A DNA stretch of 64,000 nt from Pseudomonas sp. C2B4 (GTDB lineage: Bacteria; Pseudomonadota; Gammaproteobacteria; Pseudomonadales; Pseudomonadaceae): positions 1 through 64,000 of the forward strand of contig NZ_JABFMU010000002.1 of NCBI RefSeq assembly GCF_013359695.1, in the 5' to 3' direction. How positions within the stretch are numbered: position 1 is the first letter of the stretch; each line of letters begins with the position of its first letter. Positions 1 to 9,329 of the stretch are shown one piece after another. Under the pieces are notes generated by a model that made no database searches, was not told where the DNA came from, and worked only from the letters and a program-made list of their open reading frames with translations. A program made the translations under genes and the position numbers.

Positions 1-82
1 AGCCTGCTCGCGCGAAAGCGGTCTGTCAGCCGACATCTCTATCGACTGACAGGCCCTTTCGCGAGCAGGCTCGCTCCCACAG
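1..82. repeat. REP doublet (fluorescens type)
   Basis: Two inverted copies of the REP core, AGCCTGCTCGCG at the left edge and CGCGAGCAGGCTCGCTCCCA at 60-79, flank a spacer that itself contains CTGTCAG/CTGACAG inverted arms. It lies just past the 3' end of rpiA and may continue to the left of the window. Confidence 0.85.
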
Positions 83-101
83 GTTTGTCGGTGTGCCTGG
101 G

Positions 102-776
102 TTACTCGGCGCGCAGGGTCTTCACGCCTTCACTGGTCCCCAGCAACAGCAGATCCGCCGGACGCGCAGCGAACAAGCCGTTTGTGACCACGCCAACAAT
201 CGCGTTGATCTGCGTTTCCAGCTCCACCGGGTTGGTGATTTGCATGTTGAACACATCGAGGATGATGTTGCCGTTGTCGGTCACGACGCCTTCGCGGTAG
301 ACCGGGTCGCCGCCCAGCTTGACCAGTTGACGGGCCACGTGGCTGCGGGCCATCGGAATCACTTCCACCGGCAGCGGGAAGTTGCCGAGCACTGGCACCA
401 GCTTGCTGGCGTCGGCGATGCAGATGAAGGTCTTGGCCACGGCCGCGACAATCTTCTCGCGGGTGAGGGCCGCGCCGCCGCCCTTGATCAGGTTCAGGTG
501 CTCGTCGCTTTCATCGGCGCCGTCGACATAGAACTCCAGGTCGCTGACCGTGTTCAGCTCATACACCGGGATGCCATGACCCTTGAGACGGGCGGCGGTA
601 GCTTCGGAACTGGCGACCGCGCCATCGAACGCGCCCTTGTGCTGGGCCAGGGCATCGATGAAGCAGTTGGCGGTGGAGCCGGTGCCGACCCCGACGATGC
701 TCTTGTCGTCGAGTTTCGGAAGGATGAAGTCGATGGCGGCCTGGGCCACTGCCTGTTTGAGTTGATCCTGGGTCAT
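102..776 (-). CDS. rpiA: Ribose-5-phosphate isomerase A
   Basis: Interconverts ribose-5-phosphate and ribulose-5-phosphate in the non-oxidative pentose phosphate pathway (cytosol). The 224-residue product begins [10 protein letters not shown] and carries the RpiA signatures [20 protein letters not shown] and [15 protein letters not shown], which supply the phosphate-binding loop and the catalytic Asp/Glu/Lys. Length is normal for the family. An upstream in-frame ATG at 797 exists, but 776 matches the usual N-terminus. It is divergent from ilvA, the same pairing as rpiA-ilvA in P. aeruginosa. Confidence 0.97.
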   Translation of the reverse strand: MTQDQLKQAVAQAAIDFILPKLDDKSIVGVGTGSTANCFIDALAQHKGAFDGAVASSEATAARLKGHGIPVYELNTVSDLEFYVDGADESDEHLNLIKGGGAALTREKIVAAVAKTFICIADASKLVPVLGNFPLPVEVIPMARSHVARQLVKLGGDPVYREGVVTDNGNIILDVFNMQITNPVELETQINAIVGVVTNGLFAARPADLLLLGTSEGVKTLRAE

Positions 777-923
777 GCGGGCTCCGGAAGCGGGCAAGGT
801 AAGACGGAAAGGCCGGCATTATAGCTCCATGTCGAGCTAAAACCTCTTGATTCGTGTGGTCGCCCGCCCAAAAGCCGGGTTAGACTCCTTGGTCCCGCCC
901 AACCCGCTCAGTGATGCTTTCCG

Positions 924-2438
924 ATGCTTGAACAGTACGTCAAAAAGATCCTCACCTCGCGCGTTTATGACGTTGCCGTAGAAACCCCATTGCAGACTGC
1001 CCGCCAGCTCTCCGAGCGGCTGGGCAATGAGATCTGGCTCAAGCGTGAAGACTTGCAGCCGGTGTTCTCGTTCAAGATTCGCGGGGCTTACAACAAGCTG
1101 ACCCAGTTGAGCGATGAAGAGCGCGCCCGTGGCGTGGTCACCGCCTCGGCGGGTAACCATGCGCAAGGCCTGGCCCTGGCGGCGAAGGTATTGGGCGTGA
1201 AAGCGACCATCGTCATGCCCAAGACCACGCCCGAGATCAAGGTCGAAGGCGTGCGTTCGCGCGGTGGCAAAGTGGTGCTTCACGGCGACTCGTTCCCTGA
1301 AGCCCTGGCCTACTCGCTGAAACTGGTCGACGAAAAAGGCTATGTCTACATTCACCCCTATGACGATCCCCACACCATTGCCGGGCAGGGCACAGTGGCC
1401 ATGGAGATTCTGCGTCAGCATCCGGGGCGCCTGGACGCGATTTTCGTTCCGGTGGGCGGCGGCGGGTTGATTGCCGGTATCGCGGCCTACGTCAAATACC
1501 TGCGTCCAGACATCAAGATCATCGGCGTCGAGCCGGACGACTCCAATTGCCTGCAAGCCGCCATGGCCGCGGGCGAGCGCGTGGTGCTGCCGACCGTGGG
1601 CATCTTCGCCGACGGCGTGGCGGTGGCGCAGATCGGTCAGCACACCTTCGATATCTGCAAAGACCACGTCGATGAAGTCATCACCGTCAGCACCGACGAA
1701 ATCTGCGCGGCGATCAAGGACATCTACGACGATACCCGCTCGATCACCGAGCCTGCCGGCGCCTTGGGCGTCGCCGGGATCAAGAAGTACGTCGAACAGC
1801 GTGGCGTGAACGGCCACACGTTCGTGGCCATCGATTCTGGCGCCAACGTCAACTTCGATCGCTTGCGCCATGTGGCCGAGCGCGCCGAACTGGGCGAAGG
1901 TCGCGAAGCCATCATCGCCGTGACCATCCCCGAGAAGCCGGGCAGCTTCAAAGCGTTCTGCGAAGCCATCGGCAAGCGCCAGATCACTGAGTTCAATTAC
2001 CGCTACAACACTGGCAGCGAAGCGCACATCTTCGTTGGCGTGCAGACGCACCCGGACACCGACCCGCGCAGCGCATTGATCGCCAGCCTCGGTGAGCAGG
2101 GATTCCCGGTGGTCGACCTGACCGACAACGAACTGGCCAAACTGCACATCCGTCACATGGTCGGCGGTCGCGCGGCGCATGTGGTGGATGAAGTGATCCT
2201 GCGCTTCGAATTCCCGGAGCGTCCGGGGGCGTTGTTCAACTTCCTCAACAAACTGGGCGGGCGCTGGAACATTTCGATGTTCCATTATCGCAACCACGGT
2301 GCGGCGGACGGCCGTGTGGTGGCGGGCCTGCAAGTGCCTCACGATGAACGTCATCTGGTGCCAGCGGCGCTGGAAGAAATCGGCTACCCGTACTGGGACG
2401 AAAGCGACAACCCGGCCTATCAACTGTTTCTTGGCTGA
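924..2438 (+). CDS. ilvA: Threonine ammonia-lyase, biosynthetic
   Basis: PLP enzyme that deaminates threonine to 2-oxobutanoate, the first committed step to isoleucine. The 504-residue protein has the PLP-lysine motif SFKIRGAYNK near residue 50, the glycine-rich cofactor loop VGGGGLIAG near 180, and a C-terminal regulatory half (from about residue 330) containing two ACT-like repeats, marked by IPEKPGSFKAF and FPERPGALFNF. Two ACT-like repeats are typical of the long, isoleucine-inhibited biosynthetic form. It is divergent from rpiA with about 150 bp between starts. Confidence 0.97.
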   Translation: MLEQYVKKILTSRVYDVAVETPLQTARQLSERLGNEIWLKREDLQPVFSFKIRGAYNKLTQLSDEERARGVVTASAGNHAQGLALAAKVLGVKATIVMPKTTPEIKVEGVRSRGGKVVLHGDSFPEALAYSLKLVDEKGYVYIHPYDDPHTIAGQGTVAMEILRQHPGRLDAIFVPVGGGGLIAGIAAYVKYLRPDIKIIGVEPDDSNCLQAAMAAGERVVLPTVGIFADGVAVAQIGQHTFDICKDHVDEVITVSTDEICAAIKDIYDDTRSITEPAGALGVAGIKKYVEQRGVNGHTFVAIDSGANVNFDRLRHVAERAELGEGREAIIAVTIPEKPGSFKAFCEAIGKRQITEFNYRYNTGSEAHIFVGVQTHPDTDPRSALIASLGEQGFPVVDLTDNELAKLHIRHMVGGRAAHVVDEVILRFEFPERPGALFNFLNKLGGRWNISMFHYRNHGAADGRVVAGLQVPHDERHLVPAALEEIGYPYWDESDNPAYQLFLG

Positions 2439-2477
2439 ACGGCTACGCTGATGGGCAAGGCATAAGGAAATCGAACC

Positions 2478-2903
2478 ATGGAAACGTTAACGGCCCTGAA
2501 AGCGACGCACATGGTGGCAACGGTGGTGTTGCTGGTGTGTGCGCTGGGCTTGGGAATCTGGGTGTGGCGAACCCGGCGTAATGGCGATGCAACGGCGGCA
2601 AGCCGCACCCTGCAATCGCCGCGAGTGTTCGTCTGGCTGTTGATGGGGCTGGCGCTGCTGAGCATGCCGTTTACCGGCTGGTGGATGGTGCATCTGGTGG
2701 GCTGGCCGCTGGGACAAACCTGGTTGCTGGCGTCGAGCGTGCTCTACACCGTGGCGGCGCTGGCGTGGTTCTGGTTGCTGGTGCGGCTGAACAAGCTGCG
2801 CAAGACGCCGGGTGGCGTGGGCAAATTTACCTTTGCCCTGGCGTTGTTCAGTTTTGTTTGCTTTGTCGCGATTGCGGGGTTGATGGGGGCCAAGCCTGTT
2901 TAA
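2478..2903 (+). CDS. Small integral membrane protein, DUF2269-like
   Basis: 141 residues with four predicted membrane segments: about 9-29 (MVATVVLLVCALGLGIWVW), 51-69, 78-98 and 115-135. A basic loop (RTRRNGD) follows the first helix. The pattern, beginning with an LKATHMVA segment, resembles the DUF2269 family of predicted inner-membrane proteins, whose function is unknown. It starts 39 bp after ilvA on the same strand with a plausible RBS (AAGGAAA), so it may be co-transcribed with it. Nothing in the sequence indicates a substrate. Confidence 0.7.
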   Translation: METLTALKATHMVATVVLLVCALGLGIWVWRTRRNGDATAASRTLQSPRVFVWLLMGLALLSMPFTGWWMVHLVGWPLGQTWLLASSVLYTVAALAWFWLLVRLNKLRKTPGGVGKFTFALALFSFVCFVAIAGLMGAKPV

Positions 2904-2924
2904 CCTTTAAATCGCGTCGCTCCA

Positions 2925-3003
2925 TTCGCGAGCGGGCTCGCTCCCACAAGCGGATTTGTGTTGGTCACACATCCTCTGTGGGAGCGAGCCTGCTCGCGAA
3001 GGC
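2925..3003. repeat. REP doublet
   Basis: Inverted pair TTCGCGAGCGGGCTCGCTCC (left arm, with a G for A change in the core) and GGGAGCGAGCCTGCTCGCGA (right arm), about 40 bp apart. It sits between the convergent genes ending at 2903 and 3008. Confidence 0.9.
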
Positions 3004-3007
3004 GATA

Positions 3008-3664
3008 TCAGTCGCGCAGTGTGATTACCGGCCAGCCGCGCTTCTCGGCTTCGGCGCGCAAATTGTGATCCGGATCGACCGCAATCGGATTCGTCACCTG
3101 TTCCAGCAGCGGCAAGTCGTTCATCGAGTCACTGTAGAAGTAACTGTCTTCCAGGTTGTGCCCTGTCTCTTCCAGCCAACGATTCAACCGCGTCACCTTG
3201 CCTTCACGGAAGCACGGCACATCGGTGCTGCGCCCGGTGTAGCGGCCATCGATCATTTCGCATTCAGTGGCGATCAGGGTGTCGACGCCCAGGCGCTCGG
3301 CAATGGGGCCTGTGACGAAGCGGTTGGTCGCCGTGATGATGACCAGTTTGTCGCCAGCATCGCGGTGTTTGGCCAGCAGTTCGAAGGCCTTGGGCAGCAT
3401 GAGTTGGTCGATGCAATCGCGCATGAACTCGTTGTGCCACTGGTCCAGCGTGGCCATCTCGGTACGGCCAAGCACTTCCAGGCAGAAGTTCAGGTAGGCA
3501 TCGTTATCCAGTTTGCCAGCCAGGTAGTCCTGGTAGAACTCGTCGTTGCGCGCCTTGTAGGCAACGGCGTCGAGGAAGCCGCGCTCACACAGGTAATCGC
3601 CCCAGGCGTGATCGCTGTCGCCGCCCAGAAGGGTGTTGTCCAAGTCGAATAAAGCCAGCCGCAT
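3008..3664 (-). CDS. HAD-superfamily IB phosphatase (SerB/histidinol-phosphatase-like)
   Basis: 218-residue cytosolic HAD hydrolase. Motif I is [13 protein letters not shown] at the N-terminus (nucleophile Asp8, acid/base Asp10), motif II is VIITATN, and motif IV is [13 protein letters not shown]. The helical cap insertion between motifs I and II places it in subclass IB with phosphoserine-phosphatase-like enzymes. Many close relatives are annotated as histidinol-phosphatase-like, but the substrate cannot be read from the sequence. It is divergent from rppH, as in other Pseudomonas. Confidence 0.85.
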   Translation of the reverse strand: MRLALFDLDNTLLGGDSDHAWGDYLCERGFLDAVAYKARNDEFYQDYLAGKLDNDAYLNFCLEVLGRTEMATLDQWHNEFMRDCIDQLMLPKAFELLAKHRDAGDKLVIITATNRFVTGPIAERLGVDTLIATECEMIDGRYTGRSTDVPCFREGKVTRLNRWLEETGHNLEDSYFYSDSMNDLPLLEQVTNPIAVDPDHNLRAEAEKRGWPVITLRD

Positions 3665-3807
3665 TGCAGTTACTCGCTGAAAAGTCTGTAGAAAGGCGTC
3701 CAGAATACGGACTTTTCACAAGAGTGCACATAAGGTAGGCCGGCGCGTTGCTGCCTTCACAACCTTTGTGGAACAATGCGGCGACATGCGTTTGCGAGGT
3801 TGTTGCC

Positions 3808-4287
3808 GTGATCGACCCCGATGGTTTCCGTCCTAATGTCGGGATTATTCTTACGAATGATGCTGGCCAGGTGCTATGGGCTCGCCGAATCAATCAAGAT
3901 GCCTGGCAGTTTCCTCAAGGTGGGATCAACCCCCAGGAGACGCCGGAAGACGCCTTGTACCGCGAGTTGAACGAAGAAGTGGGGCTGGAGCGCGAAGATG
4001 TTGAAATACTCGCCTGCACCCGGGGCTGGTTGCGCTATCGTTTGCCGCAACGTCTGGTCAGGACGCACAGCCAACCGCTGTGCATCGGCCAGAAGCAGAA
4101 ATGGTTTCTCCTGCGCCTGATCTCCAACGAGCAGCGGGTGCGGATGGATTTGACCGGTAAACCGGAATTCGATGGCTGGCGCTGGGTCAGCTATTGGTAT
4201 CCGTTGGGCCAGGTGGTGACATTCAAGCGCGAGGTGTATCGACGCGCTCTCAAAGAGCTTGCCCCGCGCCTTTTAGCGCGCGACTGA
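3808..4287 (+). CDS. rppH: RNA pyrophosphohydrolase (Nudix)
   Basis: Removes pyrophosphate from 5'-triphosphate mRNA ends, which triggers RNase E decay. A GTG start at 3808 gives the usual 159-residue protein beginning [15 protein letters not shown]; an upstream ATG at 3748 would add 20 unrelated residues. The Nudix box spans roughly [20 protein letters not shown], carrying the REL-NEE metal-binding core, then VGLE. It ends 22 bp before ptsP, and the rppH-ptsP order is conserved in gamma-proteobacteria. Confidence 0.95.
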   Translation: MIDPDGFRPNVGIILTNDAGQVLWARRINQDAWQFPQGGINPQETPEDALYRELNEEVGLEREDVEILACTRGWLRYRLPQRLVRTHSQPLCIGQKQKWFLLRLISNEQRVRMDLTGKPEFDGWRWVSYWYPLGQVVTFKREVYRRALKELAPRLLARD

Positions 4288-4309
4288 CGACGGAGTTCGA
4301 CCCCGAGCC

Positions 4310-6589
4310 ATGCTCAATACGCTGCGCAAGATCGTCCAGGAAGTTAACTCCGCCAAGGATCTCAAGGCGGCGTTGGGGATTATTGTGTTGCGCGTCAAAG
4401 AGGCCATGGGCAGCCAGGTCTGCTCGGTCTACCTGCTTGACCCCGAAACCAACCGTTTCGTGCTGATGGCCACCGAGGGCTTGAACAAACGCTCGATCGG
4501 CAAGGTCAGCATGGCGCCCAATGAAGGTCTGGTCGGCCTGGTCGGCACGCGTGAAGAACCCCTGAACCTCGAAAACGCTGCGGATCACCCGCGCTATCGC
4601 TACTTCGCCGAGACCGGTGAAGAGCGCTATGCCTCGTTCCTCGGGGCGCCAATCATTCACCACCGCCGCGTCGTCGGCGTGTTGGTCATTCAGCAGAAAG
4701 AGCGCCGCCAGTTCGATGAAGGTGAAGAAGCCTTCCTCGTGACCATGAGCGCCCAGCTTGCCGGCGTTATCGCCCATGCCGAGGCCACCGGTTCGATTCG
4801 CGGCCTGGGTCGTCAGGGCAAGGGTATCCAGGAAGCCAAGTTCGTCGGCGTACCGGGTTCGCCAGGTGCGGCGGTCGGTACTGCAGTCGTCATGCTGCCA
4901 CCGGCCGACCTGGACGTGGTGCCCGACAAGAACATCAGCGACATCGAAGCTGAGCTGGGGCTGTTCAAGACCGCCATCGAAGGCGTGCGCGCCGACATGC
5001 GCACCTTGTCCGCCAAGCTGGCTACCCAGCTGCGCCCCGAAGAGCGGGCCTTGTTCGACGTCTACCTGATGATGCTCGCCGACGAGGCGCTGGGCAGTGA
5101 AGTGACCACCGTGATCAAGACCGGCCAGTGGGCCCAGGGCGCCTTGCGCCAGGTGGTCACCGATCACGTCAACCGCTTCGAACTGATGGACGACGCCTAC
5201 CTTCGCGAGCGTGCATCCGACGTCAAGGACCTGGGCCGCCGCCTGCTCGCCTACTTGCAGGAAGAGCGCCAGCAAACCCTGGTTTATCCCGACAACACGA
5301 TTCTGGTCAGCGAAGAGCTGACGCCGGCAATGCTCGGCGAGGTGCCGGAAGGCAAACTGGCCGGTCTGGTTTCGGTGCTCGGTTCCGGTAACTCCCACGT
5401 GGCGATCCTGGCGCGCGCCATGGGCATCCCGACGGTGATGGGACTGGTCGACCTGCCGTACTCCAAGGTCGACGGCATCCAGATGATCGTCGACGGCTAT
5501 CACGGCGAGGTTTATACCAACCCGAGCGACGTACTGCGCAAACAGTTCGCCGAAGTGGTCGAGGAAGAAAAACAGCTGGCTCTCGGGCTGGATGCCTTGC
5601 GCGATCTGCCGTGCATCACGGTCGATGGCCACCGCATGCCGCTGTGGGTCAACACCGGCCTGCTGGCGGACGTGGCGCGCGCGCAGAAGCGCGGTGCAGA
5701 AGGGGTCGGGCTGTACCGCACCGAAGTGCCGTTCATGATCAACCAGCGTTTCCCGAGCGAAAAGGAACAACTGGCGATCTACCGCGAGCAACTGGCCGCG
5801 TTCCACCCGCAACCCGTCACTATGCGCACCCTGGACATTGGCGGCGACAAGTCGCTGTCGTACTTCCCGATCAAGGAAGACAACCCGTTCCTCGGCTGGC
5901 GCGGCATTCGCGTGACCCTGGATCACCCGGAAATCTTCCTAGTGCAGACCCGCGCCATGCTCAAGGCCAGTGAAGGCTTGAACAACCTGCGGATTCTGTT
6001 GCCGATGATCTCCGGTACCCACGAACTGGAAGAAGCCCTGCACCTGATCCATCGGGCCTGGGGCGAAGTTCGCGACGAAGGCTGCGATGTGCCGATGCCA
6101 CCGGTAGGCGTGATGATCGAGATACCGGCAGCGGTGTACCAGACCAAGGAACTGGCGCGGCAGGTGGACTTCCTGTCGGTCGGCTCCAACGACCTGACCC
6201 AGTACCTGCTGGCCGTGGACCGCAACAACCCGCGAGTTGCCGACCTCTACGACTACCTGCACCCGGCGGTGCTGCAAGCCCTGCAAACTGTGGTGCGCGA
6301 CGCCCATGCCGAAGGCAAGCCGGTGAGTATCTGCGGCGAGATGGCGGGTGATCCGGCGGCGGCTGTGCTGTTGATGGCGATGGGCTTCGACAGCTTGTCG
6401 ATGAACGCCACCAACTTGCCGAAAGTGAAGTGGATGCTGCGCCAGATCAACCTGAGCAAGGCCAGGGAGTTGCTGGCCGAGTTGATGACCATCGACAACC
6501 CGCAAGTGATCCACAGTTCGCTGCAACTGGCGCTGAAGAACCTTGGGCTGGCGCGGATGATCAATCCGGCGGCGATCAAACCCCATTAA
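4310..6589 (+). CDS. ptsP: Phosphoenolpyruvate-protein phosphotransferase, nitrogen PTS EI
   Basis: First enzyme of the nitrogen-related phosphotransferase chain (EI-Ntr), passing phosphate from PEP to NPr. The 759-residue protein has an N-terminal GAF sensory domain (about 1-165), then an EI module: the phosphohistidine loop GSGNSHVAILAR with His363, the PEP-binding barrel motif GGDKSLSYFP, and the C-terminal signature SVGSNDLTQYLLAVDRNN. Length matches the family. It is co-transcribed with rppH, and a REP follows its stop codon. Confidence 0.96.
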   Translation: MLNTLRKIVQEVNSAKDLKAALGIIVLRVKEAMGSQVCSVYLLDPETNRFVLMATEGLNKRSIGKVSMAPNEGLVGLVGTREEPLNLENAADHPRYRYFAETGEERYASFLGAPIIHHRRVVGVLVIQQKERRQFDEGEEAFLVTMSAQLAGVIAHAEATGSIRGLGRQGKGIQEAKFVGVPGSPGAAVGTAVVMLPPADLDVVPDKNISDIEAELGLFKTAIEGVRADMRTLSAKLATQLRPEERALFDVYLMMLADEALGSEVTTVIKTGQWAQGALRQVVTDHVNRFELMDDAYLRERASDVKDLGRRLLAYLQEERQQTLVYPDNTILVSEELTPAMLGEVPEGKLAGLVSVLGSGNSHVAILARAMGIPTVMGLVDLPYSKVDGIQMIVDGYHGEVYTNPSDVLRKQFAEVVEEEKQLALGLDALRDLPCITVDGHRMPLWVNTGLLADVARAQKRGAEGVGLYRTEVPFMINQRFPSEKEQLAIYREQLAAFHPQPVTMRTLDIGGDKSLSYFPIKEDNPFLGWRGIRVTLDHPEIFLVQTRAMLKASEGLNNLRILLPMISGTHELEEALHLIHRAWGEVRDEGCDVPMPPVGVMIEIPAAVYQTKELARQVDFLSVGSNDLTQYLLAVDRNNPRVADLYDYLHPAVLQALQTVVRDAHAEGKPVSICGEMAGDPAAAVLLMAMGFDSLSMNATNLPKVKWMLRQINLSKARELLAELMTIDNPQVIHSSLQLALKNLGLARMINPAAIKPH

Positions 6590-6604
6590 ATTTGCGGCGC
6601 TCCC

Positions 6605-6698
6605 TTCGCGAGCAGGCTCGCTCCCACAGGGATCCTCGCTGAGCACAGAAACTGTGAGCATCGGAGATCAAATGTGGAAGCGAGCCTGCTCGCGAAAG
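6605..6698. repeat. REP doublet
   Basis: TTCGCGAGCAGGCTCGCTCC at the left and TGTGGAAGCGAGCCTGCTCG at the right, an inverted pair with one base changed (GGAAGC for GGGAGC). It is located between the convergent 3' ends of ptsP and the NRDE gene. Confidence 0.88.
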
Positions 6699-6716
6699 GG
6701 CCGGTTCTGACAACTT

Positions 6717-7466
6717 TTATCCAAGCCTGATCTCCACTTCCCCCAAATGCCCGCCATACGGACCGAAACTCCTTTCGACCATATGCCGCGCTCCATCCGC
6801 CTGCACAATCAGCGCCGTACTCGCCCGGGTCCCGTAACTCTGGCTGGCAATGAACACGCTCGACAGCAGTGTCTCGGTGGCCAGCCCCACGCCCGTGTCC
6901 GGCAGATCGGCAAACGGCGCTTGCTGCGCATCGCTCAGCAAGGCCAGCAGTGCCTGGGGTTGCGGATCGTCCAGCACTTCGCTCAATGCGGCCTTGGCCT
7001 TGAGCAGTTTCGGCCACGGCGTATCCAGCCCCGCATTCGACAGTCCATACACGCCCGGTGCCAGCATCACCGCTTCCGATTCCCGTGCGTTGAAGTGCCA
7101 GAGTTCATGATTGTTGCCAACCAGCAGATTAAACCCGCCATATTCCGGCGAACGTGCGACAACTTCGGCTAAATAGTCATCAATCGGCAACTGGCCGGTG
7201 AGAAAGCGCGCCACCAGTTCACCCCGGGACTTGCGCCCCGGCGGCCGATGGGGATCGCGGATGTTGGTCAGCGCGGCAAATCGTCCATTGGCGCCGACGC
7301 CGAGCCAGGTGCCGCCGGCCTCCAGGTCGCGTCCGGCGTACACCTGTGGTGCTTCGGGCCATGCCGCCAGCGGCAGGCTGGGGCGGGCATAGAACTCGTC
7401 GCGGTTGGCCGCCACGATCAGCGGTCGGGCATGACCCGGTCGCCAGGCGAAAACAATCAGGCACAT
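6717..7466 (-). CDS. NRDE-family protein (TANGO2-like)
   Basis: 249 residues starting MCLIVFAW, with the family-defining NRDE tetrad at residues 21-24, then YAGRDLEAGGTWLG and RFAALTNIRDP. The family is widespread in bacteria and eukaryotes (TANGO2). Its residue-2 cysteine and fold recall N-terminal nucleophile proteins, and recent proposals link eukaryotic members to heme or lipid handling, but the bacterial role is not settled. It is a single gene, convergent with ptsP and divergent from the TauE/SafE permease. Confidence 0.85.
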   Translation of the reverse strand: MCLIVFAWRPGHARPLIVAANRDEFYARPSLPLAAWPEAPQVYAGRDLEAGGTWLGVGANGRFAALTNIRDPHRPPGRKSRGELVARFLTGQLPIDDYLAEVVARSPEYGGFNLLVGNNHELWHFNARESEAVMLAPGVYGLSNAGLDTPWPKLLKAKAALSEVLDDPQPQALLALLSDAQQAPFADLPDTGVGLATETLLSSVFIASQSYGTRASTALIVQADGARHMVERSFGPYGGHLGEVEIRLG

Positions 7467-7588
7467 AAGGTGATCCTTGTGTGTTTTTTGCCCACTTTAC
7501 GCAGTCATCGTGCGGGTATCCATCGCCATCCAGTGGAGCCCGAGGCCATGCATCCGTTACCATGCCGCTCCGGTTTTGGGGATGCACC

Positions 7589-8371
7589 ATGGAATTTCTG
7601 CTCTATCTGGCGCTTGGCGCCTGCGCGGGCGTGCTGGCCGGGCTGTTCGGGGTGGGTGGCGGGATCATTATCGTCCCGGTGCTGGTGTTCAGTTTCAAGG
7701 CGCAAGGTTTCGATCCGTCGATCCTGACTCACCTCGCGGTCGGTACGTCTCTGGCGACGATCATTTTCACGTCGGTCAACGCCGTACGCGAGCACCATCG
7801 TCGTGGCGCCGTGCGCTGGCCAATTTTCGTGTGGATGACCGTCGGTATCCTGATCGGTGCCGGTTTCGGTGCCCTGACCGCCGAAGCGATCTCCGGACCC
7901 AACCTGCAAAAAATCATCGGCGTGTTTGCCCTGGTGATCGCCGCGCAGCTAGCGCTGGACCTCAAACCCAAGGCCAGTCGAACTGTGCCGGGTAAAGTTG
8001 GACTGACCGTGGCCGGTAGTGTGATCGGCTGGGCCTCGGCGATTTTCGGGATTGGCGGCGGTTCGCTGACCGTGCCGTTTTTGACCTGGCGAAGCGTGCC
8101 GATGCAGCAAGCCGTGGCGACCTCGTCGGCCTGCGGCCTGCCCATCGCGTTGGCAAGTGCATTAAGTTTCATGATTCTGGGCTGGCACGATCCCCTGTTG
8201 CCGGCCCATAGTCTCGGTTTTGTTTATTTGCCGGCACTGCTGGGCATTGCCCTGACCAGTATGGTGTTCGCCCGCTTCGGTGCGCGGCTGGCGCACAATC
8301 TGTCGCCAAAGTTGCTGAAAAGACTGTTTGCCGCTTTGCTGTTCTGCGTTGGTCTGAACTTTCTAGTCTGA
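7589..8371 (+). CDS. TauE/SafE-family sulfite exporter-like permease
   Basis: 260-residue inner-membrane protein with about eight hydrophobic segments. Two repeated units each carry the family glycine-rich hinge: LAGLFGVGGGIIIVPVL near residue 15 and SAIFGIGGGSLTVPFL near 150. This duplication is diagnostic of TauE/SafE permeases, which move sulfite, sulfonates or related anions; the substrate here is unknown. The ATG at 7589 is preferred over the in-frame upstream start at 7481, because the extra 36 residues are not membrane-like and do not resemble the family. Confidence 0.88.
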   Translation: MEFLLYLALGACAGVLAGLFGVGGGIIIVPVLVFSFKAQGFDPSILTHLAVGTSLATIIFTSVNAVREHHRRGAVRWPIFVWMTVGILIGAGFGALTAEAISGPNLQKIIGVFALVIAAQLALDLKPKASRTVPGKVGLTVAGSVIGWASAIFGIGGGSLTVPFLTWRSVPMQQAVATSSACGLPIALASALSFMILGWHDPLLPAHSLGFVYLPALLGIALTSMVFARFGARLAHNLSPKLLKRLFAALLFCVGLNFLV

Positions 8372-8468
8372 AGCATCTGCTCTGACGCGTAGCGCAATCC
8401 TGGCTTAATCCTGAGGTGACAGCGTCGCCCGGGAATTTTGAAGATTTGAATGCTTATAAGGAGTCGCA

Positions 8469-9281
8469 ATGCTGCCTTACCCGCAGATCGATCCGGTGGC
8501 CCTGGCCATCGGTCCGCTGAAAATCCACTGGTACGGCTTGATGTACCTGGTCGGCATTGGCGGCGCCTGGCTGCTGGCGTCCCGCCGTTTGAACCGCTTC
8601 GATCCGACCTGGACCAAGGAAAAGCTCTCCGACATGGTGTTCTGGATGTCGATGGGCGTCATCGTCGGCGGACGCCTGGGTTATGTGCTGTTTTACGATC
8701 TGCATGCCTACCTGGCCAACCCGACGCTGATCTTTGAAGTGTGGAAGGGCGGCATGTCGTTCCACGGCGGCTTTATCGGGGTGATGCTGGCGGCGCTGTG
8801 GTTCGGTAAAAAGAACAACAAGTCGTTCTTCCAGCTGATGGACTTCGTTGCGCCAATGGTGCCGATCGGCCTGGGAGCCGGGCGTATCGGCAACTTCATC
8901 AACGCCGAGTTGTGGGGCAAACCGACCGACGTGCCATGGGCGATGATCTTCCCGCCGTTCAGCGACCCGTCACAGTTGCCGCGTCACCCATCGCAGCTGT
9001 ACCAGTTTGCACTCGAAGGCGTGGCACTGTTCCTGATCCTGTGGCTGTTCTCGCGCAAGCCGCGGCCAACCATGGCGGTATCGGGGATGTTCGCGCTGTT
9101 CTATGGCATCTTCCGTTTCATCGTCGAATTCGTCCGCGTGCCGGACGCGCAACTGGGCTATCTGGCCTGGAACTGGCTGACCATGGGGCAGGTGCTGTGC
9201 GTACCGATGATCCTCGGTGGTCTGTTCCTGATCTGGCTGGCGTATCACCGCGCACCGGCAACGCCAGCGGCAGCCGTATAA
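8469..9281 (+). CDS. lgt: Phosphatidylglycerol-prolipoprotein diacylglyceryl transferase
   Basis: Attaches diacylglycerol to the lipobox cysteine of prolipoproteins, the first step of lipoprotein maturation in the inner membrane. The 270-residue protein has the conserved SFHGGF motif (near residues 97-102) and the Lgt signature [15 protein letters not shown], followed by RHPSQLYQ. Seven membrane segments are apparent. AAGGAG precedes the ATG. It is 48 bp from thyA, and the lgt-thyA pair is conserved across gamma-proteobacteria. Confidence 0.97.
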   Translation: MLPYPQIDPVALAIGPLKIHWYGLMYLVGIGGAWLLASRRLNRFDPTWTKEKLSDMVFWMSMGVIVGGRLGYVLFYDLHAYLANPTLIFEVWKGGMSFHGGFIGVMLAALWFGKKNNKSFFQLMDFVAPMVPIGLGAGRIGNFINAELWGKPTDVPWAMIFPPFSDPSQLPRHPSQLYQFALEGVALFLILWLFSRKPRPTMAVSGMFALFYGIFRFIVEFVRVPDAQLGYLAWNWLTMGQVLCVPMILGGLFLIWLAYHRAPATPAAAV

Positions 9282-9329
9282 ATTCGAATCCCGCAGCGAC
9301 GGCTGCGGGTTCAAGGACACAGGTTATTC

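Noticed and set aside
93..824. Long plus-strand frame over rpiA
   Set aside because: Antisense shadow of rpiA; low complexity His/Arg/Val-rich translation typical of reverse-frame reading in G+C-rich DNA, with no RBS.
837..2423. 528-codon minus-strand frame over ilvA
   Set aside because: Antisense shadow; composition and lack of any domain argue against coding, whereas the plus frame is clear IlvA.
4250..5926. 558-codon minus-strand frame over ptsP
   Set aside because: Antisense shadow of PtsP, whose GAF and EI motifs account for the region.
8372..8468. Possible small RNA upstream of lgt
   Set aside because: No promoter plus terminator pair is visible; it is a simple 97-bp leader region.
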